A stretch of DNA of 44,336 nucleotides from Lewinella sp039816955 (GTDB lineage Bacteria > Bacteroidota > Bacteroidia > Chitinophagales > Saprospiraceae): NCBI GenBank assembly GCA_039816955.1, contig JBCBWU010000027.1, forward strand, positions 1 to 44,336. Direction: 5' to 3'. The translations under genes and the position numbers were made by a program. This document shows, in pieces, positions 16,981 through 24,968 of the stretch. Positions within the stretch are counted from its first letter, which is position 1, and the number at the start of each line of letters is the position of its first letter. The notes under the pieces are model-generated. The model did no database searches and was not told the DNA's origin. It was given only the letters and a program-made list of their open reading frames with translations.

Positions 16981-17624
16981 AAAGGCCGTAATGCCACTTC
17001 CCGCATTACCCAGAGTAGTTCCCGGCCAATCTCGCGTACAGCTTGGTCGTAGCGCACAGTTTCTGCGGGTGTTCCATCAGCAATTTTAGGGTCTTCAAAG
17101 GTGAGTGGAATTCGCTTGTCGGTGCCGGGTACCCAAGGGCAATTTTGGTCAGCGTCCGAGCACGTCATGATCGCCGCGAAGCTTTCTTTAGGGTTGGCTT
17201 CGTCATCAAAGCGTTTTGACCAGGCTTTGGTACCCTGCCCCTGTTCGGAGAATAGCACGGAATAAATGGGGTTGTCTTTGCTCGCATCATCCGTTCTGAT
17301 CTGGAAACCAGCCCGCTCCATTGCCGCAATGGCCCGAGGCTGAAAGGCGGTAGCTTCCGTACCTCCAGAGTAGGTGAACACATTGGATAACTTGAAATGC
17401 CGCGCCCCCGCTGCTGCCCAAATTTGAGAAATATGGCTACGACGAGAATTATGGGTGCAAATGAAGTTGAGGTGAACCTCTCCTTTTTCTTGCAACATTT
17501 GGTGAACGTAATCTACCAATTGTAATAGTAGCTCCTTACGTTCTGTAGTGAGGGTTTCGGCTACGCCTTTGAGCAAATTGTTGGCAAAATCTGCTAGAGG
17601 AGGGAAAAGTACTGAAGATTGCAT
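16977..17624 (-). CDS. Low-molecular-weight phosphatase / thioredoxin-type arsenate reductase-like protein
   Basis: The fold signature CTHNSRRS (C56 to R62, C-x5-R) is the phosphate loop of low-molecular-weight tyrosine phosphatases and ArsC. A second pair, C155 and C162 in TCSDADQNCP, has the same spacing as Cys82/Cys89 of the S. aureus thioredoxin-coupled arsenate reductase. The FEDP motif after it also resembles ArsC. An N-terminal helical extension of about 45 residues precedes the domain. The redox triad therefore suggests reduction of arsenate, although no ars gene is nearby and a phosphatase role cannot be excluded. Confidence 0.75.
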   Translation of the reverse strand: MQSSVLFPPLADFANNLLKGVAETLTTERKELLLQLVDYVHQMLQEKGEVHLNFICTHNSRRSHISQIWAAAGARHFKLSNVFTYSGGTEATAFQPRAIAAMERAGFQIRTDDASKDNPIYSVLFSEQGQGTKAWSKRFDDEANPKESFAAIMTCSDADQNCPWVPGTDKRIPLTFEDPKIADGTPAETVRYDQAVREIGRELLWVMREVALRPF

Positions 17625-17791
17625 ACGGCAACAATGGATTAACTAAGGCAGGTGGCTCAGCGACTTGTAGGGCAAGTCTGCAGGCCTGCATCTTGTTCGT
17701 TCTGAATAAGTAAGTTGTTTCCGCTTTTCCTAATACTGTCTATAGATACAGGCCTAGCCCAACGAATGAGCCAGTGCCTGTTGAATGTTGA

Positions 17792-19336
17792 TTAAGCGTT
17801 GGCCGTTTTGATGGCATTAAAAGTGGTAAAGGAATTGGTCAGGCGTTCTGCTACCGTTTCCATACCCAATAGCGCCATTACGGCGAATATCGATGGCCCT
17901 TTCATGGTGCCGGCCACACCCAATCGGAGGATGGGTAGCACCGCGCCAAAGCCCAATTCATTTGCTTCCATAAAAGCCTTTACACAGCCTTCTACCGCGG
18001 CTTCGTCTGGTGCGTTCAAGGCTGCTAACTGATCTCTCAAGTCTTCAAATAGCGGCTGCTTTTCTGGCTTCCACTTCTTGCGAATATTCTTTTCATCCAG
18101 GGAAGACGGTGTTTCGAAAAAGTAGCTACCGTTGTCCCAAAACTCACCATAAAAGACTACGCGCTCTTTCATGAGTCCGATAAAAGTGAGTAGAAACTCG
18201 TCGTCCTGGTCGACGCCTTTTTCAGCCAGGAGTGCTTTTACGGTAGGGAGCAAATCCTCATTTGGTGTATTGATGATGTACTGTTGGTTAAACCACTTGG
18301 CTTTATCGAAATCAAAGCGAGCGCCCGCCTTTCCAATTTTTTCTATCGAAAACGCAGAGATTAGTTCCTCCAATGAAAACATCTCTTGCTCTGTACCTGG
18401 GTTCCAACCCAAGAAGGCCAAGAAGTTAAGAACAGCACGGGGATCAAAACCAAATTCACGGAAGCCAGTGAAGGAATCTTCTGGCGTTTCGCCGTCCCAC
18501 TTCAGTGGAAAAACGGGAATCCCCAATTTGGCTCCATCCCGCTTACTCAATTTACCCTTACCGGTTGGTTTCAGGATTAGGGGTAGGTGAGCAAAATTGG
18601 GCATGGTATCCTCCCAACCAAAGGCACGGTACAGCAACACGTGATGCGCAGTGCTAGGTAGCCACTCTTCACCCCGAATTACGTGGGTGATTTCCATTAG
18701 GTGATCATCCACAATATTAGCCAGGTGATAGGTTGGCATTCCGTCTGTTTTGAGCAAGATTTTATCATCTAGCTCATTACTCTGGAATTGCACTTCTCCG
18801 CGGACCTGATCGTGAATAGTGATGATCTCGTCCTGAGGAACCTTCAGGCGGATAGTATAGGGAGTCTTGTTGGCCAGTAAGTCAGCCACTTCTGCTTCTG
18901 ATAAGGATTCGCTATTACGCATGCTAGCACGGTTAGCAGATCCGTAGCGGAAGCTATGGTTGCCCGCTTCTTTTTCTGCTTCCCGCCGAGCATTTAGCTC
19001 GTCCGAAGTATCAAAAGCGTAATAGGCCTCGCCCTTACCCACTAGTTCTTGAGCGTACTTCTGGTAAAGTGCTTTGCGCTCTGACTGTCTGTAAGGACCA
19101 TACCCACCACCGTAGCCTGGACCTTCGTCTGGCTGTAGGCCACACCATTCCAGTGCTTCCTTGATATAATCTTCTGCCCCAGGGACGTAACGGGTCTGAT
19201 CGGTATCCTCAATTCGCAAGATAAATTGGCCACCGGTCTGCCGGGCCAGTAGATAATTATACAGCGCTGTTCTAACACCGCCAATGTGCAGGGCACCAGT
19301 GGGGCTAGGGGCAAATCTTACGCGTACTTTGGTCAT
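17792..19336 (-). CDS. gltX: Glutamyl-tRNA synthetase
   Basis: GltX charges tRNA-Glu with glutamate. The class I signatures are intact: HIGH-like motif PSPTGALHIGG near the start and KLSKR (about 262) as the KMSKS equivalent. The anticodon-binding C-terminal half begins near LNFLAFLGWNPG. Length (514) is normal. I cannot separate discriminating from non-discriminating forms by eye, and no gatCAB genes lie in the window. No clear promoter or terminator was found; the flanking gap of 167 bases towards the ArsC-like gene holds nothing I can identify. Confidence 0.97.
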   Translation of the reverse strand: MTKVRVRFAPSPTGALHIGGVRTALYNYLLARQTGGQFILRIEDTDQTRYVPGAEDYIKEALEWCGLQPDEGPGYGGGYGPYRQSERKALYQKYAQELVGKGEAYYAFDTSDELNARREAEKEAGNHSFRYGSANRASMRNSESLSEAEVADLLANKTPYTIRLKVPQDEIITIHDQVRGEVQFQSNELDDKILLKTDGMPTYHLANIVDDHLMEITHVIRGEEWLPSTAHHVLLYRAFGWEDTMPNFAHLPLILKPTGKGKLSKRDGAKLGIPVFPLKWDGETPEDSFTGFREFGFDPRAVLNFLAFLGWNPGTEQEMFSLEELISAFSIEKIGKAGARFDFDKAKWFNQQYIINTPNEDLLPTVKALLAEKGVDQDDEFLLTFIGLMKERVVFYGEFWDNGSYFFETPSSLDEKNIRKKWKPEKQPLFEDLRDQLAALNAPDEAAVEGCVKAFMEANELGFGAVLPILRLGVAGTMKGPSIFAVMALLGMETVAERLTNSFTTFNAIKTANA

Positions 19337-19587
19337 GTTTCCGTATGGTTTTTAGCAGTATCTATTGGAGCAGTTTAAAAGGGCTCACTTACTTATCGTC
19401 TGCTTGAGATTGGTCTGAGTATCAATGTGTTCCTGGTTTTGAGTAACCATTTTTGTGAACAATTAATTCCAGATTGAGTTTTTTCTAAAAAAAGTTTTGC
19501 ATTCAGGCAGCAAAACCAAAGGCTTATACGTTTCCTCGGAAACTTTTGCTAGATAAATTTGGTAATAAGTTCAAGGAGGCGATTTTT
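19337..19587. other. Intergenic stretch between gltX and the 42-codon ORF
   Basis: Divergent leader region. It holds TAAATTTG, a -7-like sequence for rightward transcription near 19554, without a good -33 partner. A strong AAGGAGG at 19573-19579 serves the small ORF. I see no other feature. Confidence 0.5.
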
Positions 19588-19716
19588 ATGATGCTCCCCG
19601 TCTTTAAATCCTTTCTTGGAGGCCCTGCCGAAAGCCCTGCAAAAGTAGCAATTAAGATTTATAATCTTTCGTCTACTTACTTTCCCTGGTTGTTTAGCAC
19701 TATGAATGAAAACTAG
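19588..19716 (+). CDS. Possible 42-residue protein with strong ribosome binding site
   Basis: ATG ATG follows an AAGGAGGC sequence 8 bases upstream, one of few strong Shine-Dalgarno matches in this window, and opens a 42-codon frame (MMLPVFKSFLGGPAES...). The product is weakly hydrophobic near its C-terminal part (YNLSSTYFPWLF) and has no recognised family. It ends 73 bases before the polysaccharide deacetylase gene, with an AGCTG/CAGCT hairpin in between, so it may act as an upstream ORF or a small co-transcribed protein. The ribosome binding site is seen; coding is inferred. Confidence 0.4.
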   Translation: MMLPVFKSFLGGPAESPAKVAIKIYNLSSTYFPWLFSTMNEN

Positions 19717-19789
19717 ATCGTGGAGCTGCGTGACAGCTACCGCACAGTAACAGTAAAATTATCCCTGAACATTTAATTTGCGAATCCTT

Positions 19790-20443
19790 ATGTATCTCGT
19801 TAAAACCCCGAAGTTCATCCAGGAACTTTTTCCCAACTTTACCTGGAGAATTCCTTCCCAAGAGAAGGTTCTCTATCTCACTTTCGACGATGGCCCTATC
19901 CCTGGTGTTACGCCATGGGTGCTGGAGCAGTTAGCCGCTTATGACGCTAAGGCCACTTTCTTTTGCGTAGGTGATAACATCCGTAAAAATCCGGAAGTTT
20001 TCGAGCAAGTGAAAGCAGCTGGCCACGCCGTAGGGAATCATACGTTCAATCACCTTAATGGTTGGACGACTGACAACCTCCCTTACTACCACAATGTGCG
20101 TCACGGCGCTAATCTGACCAAGACTGTTCTCTTCCGCCCTCCTTACGGAAAGCTTCGTCCGCGTCAGACACAGTTTCTGCAGCGCCACTACCGTATCGTA
20201 ATGTGGGATGTACTCAGCGGTGATTTCGATCCGAATATCACGGTAGAGCAATGCTTGCAGAATGTAGTGCGCAACGCTAATGCTGGTTCTATTGTGGTTT
20301 TCCACGACAGCCTTAAAGCTGAGGAGAAGCTTCGTTATGCTTTACCTAAAGTACTGGAACATTACAGTGCTTTGGGGTATCGTTTTGAAGCCTTGAATGA
20401 ATACGAAAATATGTTGAGCCCCGAGCAACGTAAGTCTGCTTAG
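19790..20443 (+). CDS. Polysaccharide deacetylase (NodB domain)
   Basis: The NodB fold is evident from LTFDDGP (D33, D34) and GNHTFNH (H84, H88), which together form the metal site and general base. RPPYGKLRP, VMWDVLSGDFDP and VVFHDS are the further NodB motifs. Such enzymes remove N-acetyl groups from chitin-like or peptidoglycan sugars. There is no clear signal peptide, so a cytoplasmic or unconventional location is possible. ATG was chosen over an in-frame TTG twelve bases upstream. A bidirectional terminator follows the stop. Confidence 0.9.
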   Translation: MYLVKTPKFIQELFPNFTWRIPSQEKVLYLTFDDGPIPGVTPWVLEQLAAYDAKATFFCVGDNIRKNPEVFEQVKAAGHAVGNHTFNHLNGWTTDNLPYYHNVRHGANLTKTVLFRPPYGKLRPRQTQFLQRHYRIVMWDVLSGDFDPNITVEQCLQNVVRNANAGSIVVFHDSLKAEEKLRYALPKVLEHYSALGYRFEALNEYENMLSPEQRKSA

Positions 20444-20462
20444 GACACAATCTTTGTAACAT

Positions 20463-20501
20463 AAAAAAAGCGCCTTGGATAATCATCCAGGCGCTTTTTT
20501 T
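20463..20501. terminator. Bidirectional intrinsic terminator
   Basis: A run of seven A, an 11-bp stem (AGCGCC...GGCGCT with one bulged base) with a short AATC loop, and a run of seven T serve both the deacetylase gene and the convergent thioredoxin-domain gene. Confidence 0.9.
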
Positions 20502-20523
20502 ATGCCGAGAAGGGTGGTTAATC

Positions 20524-21702
20524 TTAGCCTTCGCGCTCTAGGGTGTCAATGAAAGCCGTTAGCATGCGTACTGCGTTGGGAGAGTTCTCCTGTGCAAGTA
20601 CTAGCGCTTTGCGAGCGGCACCCAGGGCTTCTTTCTTGTTGCCCCGCTTCTTTTCTACAATCGCCAAGGTGTAGTAGTGACGGAAAGTATCACTATTATA
20701 CTTGATGGCCTCCAGGGCAGCATACTGCGCCACATCCAGTACGTTTTTATCGCTGTCAAAAACGTTAGAGGTGCGTAGTGCAAAATCATTCAATTTGGCA
20801 GCATCTTCAGCAATCACCTCTTTGGCGTAGGAACGAGCAGCTTTGGCGTACATTTTACCATCGCGATGGGCTTCGGCATAGGACATTTCAGAAACGTACT
20901 GAAACTCCTCTGCCTGCTCAGAATTATGCTCTTTCATGAGTTCGCAAGCCTCCTTGAGTAATTCTAAACTACTATACTCTACCGACTTTTCTACAGTGGC
21001 CTGGCAGGCAGCATATACTTGACTGTAATAGAGGTCTTCAGAATTGGCAGAAATAATGGCATCCTTGCGCTCAATCATCAAGTTGAAAATCCGACTATCT
21101 GCTTCAGTGGCTGCCAGCATGATGAACTGGAGATTGTCGGGCGTATTCAAATCATCTTGGGCACGGAGGAAATCGTTCGCCACACGTAGGTGAGGTTCAT
21201 CATTCCGGATCAGGGAGCGTACGTACTTGTATACAAGCTCTGGATCGCGGTTGCCATCTTCGTACTCGGCAGCATAGTCACCAGAAGGCTCAGACTGCGC
21301 CAGGGCATTAGCTCCAGTACGAATAAACTGATCTGATTTTTGTGCTCCCTTTACACTCTGTATAACTTCGCCTTCCGCATCCATATAGTAGAGGGTAGGA
21401 AAAGCAGCTACGGGATACTTAGCCGCAAATTCTGCGTTTTCAGGTGCTTCCATGTCTATTTTAAGCGAGACAAAGTTGCGGTTGTAAAATGCACCCACCT
21501 TTTCATCGGGGAAGACTTCAGCGGCCATTCTTTTACAGGGGCCACACCAGGTAGCATAAGCATCTACAAAAATTAGTTTATCCTGGCTTTGAGCTTGAGC
21601 TAAAGCAGCCTCCCAATCACCTTTGAAAAAGTCAATTCCTTGTGCGGTGGCAAGTTGTAGGCTTAGACACAAAGCCAATAACAGTAAGAGATTATTTTTC
21701 AT
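20524..21702 (-). CDS. Secreted thioredoxin-domain protein with TPR-like helical repeats
   Basis: A signal peptide (1-20) leads into a thioredoxin fold with the active site ATWCGPCKRM (WCGPC at 52-56) and the cis-proline loop VAAFPTLYYMD. After about residue 140 the protein becomes helical, with repeat-like segments such as AQYAALEAIKYNSDTFRHYYTLAIVEKKRGNKKEALGAARKAL-type TPRs at the C-terminus. This architecture is common in periplasmic disulphide or thiol enzymes of Bacteroidota. The partner proteins are unknown. It shares the bidirectional terminator with the deacetylase gene. Confidence 0.85.
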   Translation of the reverse strand: MKNNLLLLLALCLSLQLATAQGIDFFKGDWEAALAQAQSQDKLIFVDAYATWCGPCKRMAAEVFPDEKVGAFYNRNFVSLKIDMEAPENAEFAAKYPVAAFPTLYYMDAEGEVIQSVKGAQKSDQFIRTGANALAQSEPSGDYAAEYEDGNRDPELVYKYVRSLIRNDEPHLRVANDFLRAQDDLNTPDNLQFIMLAATEADSRIFNLMIERKDAIISANSEDLYYSQVYAACQATVEKSVEYSSLELLKEACELMKEHNSEQAEEFQYVSEMSYAEAHRDGKMYAKAARSYAKEVIAEDAAKLNDFALRTSNVFDSDKNVLDVAQYAALEAIKYNSDTFRHYYTLAIVEKKRGNKKEALGAARKALVLAQENSPNAVRMLTAFIDTLEREG

Positions 21703-21805
21703 TATTCAGAGTGTTTAAACTAAGGCAGTGGCCGTAATAGCGTCAATGCACTGCGGCAAACAAAGATAAGCTTTCCGAAATGGATGTAAAGGTGGGATTG
21801 GCGAA

Positions 21806-22249
21806 TTATTTGTCGCGCTCGCTAAGGTATCGCTCAATCAGCTGGGCGATGAGGTCTTTAAGATATACACCCTCTTCCTCAGCAATGCGCTTGAGCGAGC
21901 TCAGTTGGCTCTTATCAAAAGCCAGTGTCAGACGGCGTTTATCCGCCAACTTGGTGCGGCTTTGCCTTGGCCCTTCGCTAGTCTGTCGAATGAGCAGGTC
22001 GAGCCCGGCTAGGCGGCGTGGTGCTTTTTTTTCTTTGTTTTCGCTATCGACCTTTTCTGCCTCTGTTTCGAAGGCCTCGGATAAAAAAGCATCTAGCTGA
22101 GACGTAAAGCCCTTACTGCTTTTTTTCTCTTCGTCTCGCTTAGGTCTACCAGCGCTTGTCTTCTCTGGAAACAGTGATACCTGTTGGCCCTGCTCATTTG
22201 CATCGCCAAACAGACTTTCGAGTCCCTTTGTAAAGCGCTTTTTTGCCAA
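21806..22249 (-). CDS. Ribbon-helix-helix-like protein, probable ParA partner
   Basis: The N-terminus (AKKRFTKGLESLFGDA) resembles the first residues of chromosomal ParB, which interact with ParA. The middle (about 20-95) is charged and low in complexity. The C-terminal 45 residues, RRLTLAFDKSQLSSLKRIA then EEGVYLKDLIAQLIERYL, look like a ribbon-helix-helix DNA-binding domain. It lacks the helix-turn-helix and CTPase motifs of normal ParB. The gene follows parA by 104 bases. The start is a TTG; no ATG or GTG exists in the frame, which remains open right back into the end of parA. Role as a centromere- or DNA-binding partner is inferred. Confidence 0.6.
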   Translation of the reverse strand: MAKKRFTKGLESLFGDANEQGQQVSLFPEKTSAGRPKRDEEKKSSKGFTSQLDAFLSEAFETEAEKVDSENKEKKAPRRLAGLDLLIRQTSEGPRQSRTKLADKRRLTLAFDKSQLSSLKRIAEEEGVYLKDLIAQLIERYLSERDK

Positions 22250-22353
22250 GCTTTCTGCTTTTGGGCTACCAATTTTAAAACAACGGATAGCCGGATTTGT
22301 ATACTGTATTCTTAAATGTAACGCTATTTTACCGCATTTCGGTTTCTGTGTAC

Positions 22354-23130
22354 CTAATTTTCCCGCGTATTTTCTGCGGTCTCTGCGGATCGTTTGATGA
22401 TCTCTTGGGCCAGTTTGAGGTAGTCTTTTGCTCCGCTACTATTGCGATTGTAGGCGAAAATATCTTGACGCTTAGCAGGGGCTTCGGCCAGGGCCACATT
22501 ATCACGGATATAAGTATTAAACACCAAAGGGCCAAAATATTTCTGGATGGTTTCAACTACATCGCGGTTCAGGACCTTGCGTGCGTCGTACATCGTAGGA
22601 ATTACACCGCCGATGCTCAAGCCTTTGTTCAAGCGTAGACGTACCTTTTGGATGACCTGCTTGATCTTTGCCAGTCCCTGGAGGGCTAAAAACTCAGTCT
22701 GTAAAGGGATCAAGACGAAGTCGCTTGCCGTTAGTGCATTCAAGGTAAGAAGCCCTAAAGAAGGAGGGCAGTCGATGAGGATGAAATCATAATCCTCCCG
22801 AAAGGGATCAAAGATTTCACGAAGGATATATTCGCGGCCAGCTTCATTGATCAGCTCCATCTCAGCGCTCGAAAGATCAAGGGTAGAGATGACTACATCC
22901 ATACCTGGCTTTACGGTATACGGATCAAGCTCTGATTCGCCCCGGATGGCTTCGTAAATAGTGACCGGTTGGCGCGGAATCCCAAGTGAAAGGGTCAGGT
23001 TGGCTTGCGGGTCCAAGTCAACGAGGAGTACCTTTCTGCCAAGTTCTGCCATGGCTGCACCAATATTAATAGTGCTGGTAGTTTTACCTACACCGCCCTT
23101 ATGGTTCAATAGTGAAATGATCTTTCCCAT
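22354..23130 (-). CDS. parA: ParA family partitioning ATPase
   Basis: ParA-type ATPases move DNA or protein cargo along the nucleoid. The deviant Walker A KGGVGKTT near the N-terminus, VLLVDLDPQANLT, FILIDCPPSLGLLT and FVLIPLQTEFLALQGL are all present, and length (258) fits the chromosomal Soj group, which lacks an N-terminal helix-turn-helix. The following gene is a ribbon-helix-helix-like protein rather than a normal parB. No parS-like palindrome was recognised. The SDR gene lies upstream in the same direction with a gap of 111 bases. Confidence 0.9.
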   Translation of the reverse strand: MGKIISLLNHKGGVGKTTSTINIGAAMAELGRKVLLVDLDPQANLTLSLGIPRQPVTIYEAIRGESELDPYTVKPGMDVVISTLDLSSAEMELINEAGREYILREIFDPFREDYDFILIDCPPSLGLLTLNALTASDFVLIPLQTEFLALQGLAKIKQVIQKVRLRLNKGLSIGGVIPTMYDARKVLNRDVVETIQKYFGPLVFNTYIRDNVALAEAPAKRQDIFAYNRNSSGAKDYLKLAQEIIKRSAETAENTREN

Positions 23131-23241
23131 GTATCATCTTAGGTATCGCGCTAAGGTAAGGAATTCACTGGGAATCCTGATGCAGTGCCATCAGGGACGA
23201 ATATTGGGAATTGCTAGATAAACATGATGGTGTGGCGGAGT

Positions 23242-23940
23242 TTAGATTCTACTCTTTCCGCCATCAATGCCAATCACCTGCCCCGTCATGAAACCGGCAT
23301 CTGCCCCCAGCAGATAGGTAGCCAATTGGGCTACTTCTTGTGCTGTACCCACGCGTTGTAGGGGATGGCGTTCGGCGGAGGCCTTACGTCTGTCTTCCGT
23401 GGAGAGGAGTTTTTCGGCCAGTGGCGTATCAGTCAGACTCGGAGCAATGGCATTGACTCGTATCTTCGGCGCCCACTCGGCAGCCAAGGATCGGGTCAAA
23501 CCTTCTATTGCTCCTTTAGCTGATGCTACTCCCGCGTGGAAAGGCATGCCGCGTTGCACGGCTACGGTGCTAAAAAGAACAACAGCAGCTTGATCTGCTT
23601 TTTTGAATTTGCGCTCTACGGCCTGGAGGCAGCGTACTGCACCAATCAAGTTTACTTCTAGTTCGGTCCGGAAATGATCTGGCTTAAGGCTACGGAATGG
23701 CTTGAGGTTAATGGTGCCCGGACAGTAAGCAAGGCCGTGGAGTACATCCGGTAGTTCGCCCGCTGGTAGTTCATCTGTAGTTACATCTACCGCGAAGTGT
23801 TGCACTCCGGGCAAGGAGATTAAGCCACGCTCCTCCCGAGACCATACGTACACATTATCACCTTGTGTCAGTAACTCCTCTACGAGCGCCAACCCTATTC
23901 CTGAACTTCCTCCTACTACCAAAATATTGCGATCTGCCAT
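23242..23940 (-). CDS. SDR family oxidoreductase lacking the catalytic tyrosine
   Basis: A Rossmann fold with NAD(P)-binding GGSSGIG (10-16), NLIG (97-100), active-site serine region VVLFSTVAV (S124) and K142 identifies a short-chain dehydrogenase of the FabG-like type. The position four residues before the lysine, normally the catalytic tyrosine of Y-x3-K, is valine (V138 in HAGVASAKG). The nucleotide sequence reads GTA there, so it is not a translation slip on my part. The protein may be inactive, use another residue, or bind ligand only. The ATG giving MADRNILVVGG was preferred over an upstream ATG that adds 14 polar residues. Confidence 0.85.
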   Translation of the reverse strand: MADRNILVVGGSSGIGLALVEELLTQGDNVYVWSREERGLISLPGVQHFAVDVTTDELPAGELPDVLHGLAYCPGTINLKPFRSLKPDHFRTELEVNLIGAVRCLQAVERKFKKADQAAVVLFSTVAVQRGMPFHAGVASAKGAIEGLTRSLAAEWAPKIRVNAIAPSLTDTPLAEKLLSTEDRRKASAERHPLQRVGTAQEVAQLATYLLGADAGFMTGQVIGIDGGKSRI

Positions 23941-24336
23941 CTTTGACTTACTTGCTTGCTTACTTAAAAGATTCTGGTGCATGGAACACCAATTGGCGAA
24001 GGTGGTTCATTACTGGTTGATATTCACGGTAGTGTTTCTGTAAATCAGCGATTAGTGAGTAGGAAGGGAAGGGTAGTATACATGCGGTTTTTAGGAGGGC
24101 TTATCGAAAAAAATAAATGAAGTAAAGGTTTGGTTGTCAGTGTTTTGCTGGAAAGTCATCGAAAAAATTAAATAACTCGATTTTTGTGGTGAAAAACTGG
24201 CTTTTCAACGCGACCACATCACCTCTCCACCAAACAGGGAACTGTCCGCAATCCTACCCTTGTACACAATGAAAATTGCATCTCTAGCGCAGAGCGGCTA
24301 ACTTGGATTCTTTTCTAATGCTATAACTCCATCCGT
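23941..24336. other. Divergent intergenic region
   Basis: About 400 bases between the SDR gene (-) and the YbjN-like gene (+). AT-rich parts near 24100-24190 may hold the promoters, but I find no exact TAnnTTTG, no structured RNA and no credible ORF. Confidence 0.5.
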
Positions 24337-24813
24337 ATGAATTACTTACGTGCTGTTTTGTTGGCTAGTCTTTTTTGCTTGAGCATGAATGTACAGGCAC
24401 AGGATATGGATAATGAAAAATTGGATGAGGTCATTCGATCCATTAGTGATACTATTCAGGGCGGCAATGGCAACTGGCAATTTGTGGTGAACGGCTTGCC
24501 GATTTTTTGCCTGACTGATGAAACCAATAATCGGATGCGTTTTGTGACCCCGATTCAGCACATTGATGAAGTCACCGATGCGCAAATGGAAGAGTGCATG
24601 GAAGCCAATTTTCACAGTGCATTGGATGTTCGCTACGCTGTTTCAGAGGATATCCTTTGGGTGGCCTATATTCATCCATTGCGAGAATTACAGCCCGACC
24701 AAGCCGCTGATGCCATAGCGCAAGTATACAATGCCGCTCTTACCTTTGGTACCACTTACAGCAGTACTTATCTCGCTTTTCCAAAAACAAAACCAAAGAC
24801 GAAGAAGAGTTAG
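24337..24813 (+). CDS. Secreted YbjN-like protein of unknown function
   Basis: A signal peptide (1-22, ending VQAQ) precedes a single compact domain of about 120 residues. Its pattern, MRFVTPI, MEECMEANFHSALDVRYAVSEDILWVAYIHPLRE and later DAIAQVYNAALTFG, resembles the YbjN/type III secretion chaperone-like fold. This assignment is by eye and moderate. The C-terminus is a basic Lys-rich tail. An AT-rich 8-bp hairpin (CTTAGTTT/AAACTAAG) follows at 24822-24844. Function is unknown. Confidence 0.6.
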   Translation: MNYLRAVLLASLFCLSMNVQAQDMDNEKLDEVIRSISDTIQGGNGNWQFVVNGLPIFCLTDETNNRMRFVTPIQHIDEVTDAQMEECMEANFHSALDVRYAVSEDILWVAYIHPLRELQPDQAADAIAQVYNAALTFGTTYSSTYLAFPKTKPKTKKS

Positions 24814-24856
24814 TTTGGAATCTTAGTTTGAAAATAAAACTAAGTCGGGCGATTCC

Positions 24857-24886
24857 TTGTTTCTCTGGTAACAAGCTGTATCTTTG
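24857..24886 (+). promoter_or_regulatory. Promoter of nadE
   Basis: TTG (24857-24859), a 19-base spacer and TATCTTTG (24879-24886) match the Bacteroidota housekeeping promoter (TTTG, 19-21 bases, TAnnTTTG). It would give a leader of roughly 75 bases before nadE. Confidence 0.75.
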
Positions 24887-24968
24887 TTTTGCCTTTATGC
24901 TGAACAAAGAGGCGCTTGAGTACAGCTAAATTGCTGTTGCTCTTTCCTTACCAAAATGAACCCCAAAC

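Noticed and set aside
19337..19777. T-box or other riboswitch before gltX
   Set aside because: No T-box sequence, specifier loop or terminator was found, and T-boxes are rare in this phylum.
22297..22638. A rightward frame opposite the end of parA
   Set aside because: It overlaps the conserved parA coding region, and its product is a shadow without recognisable features.
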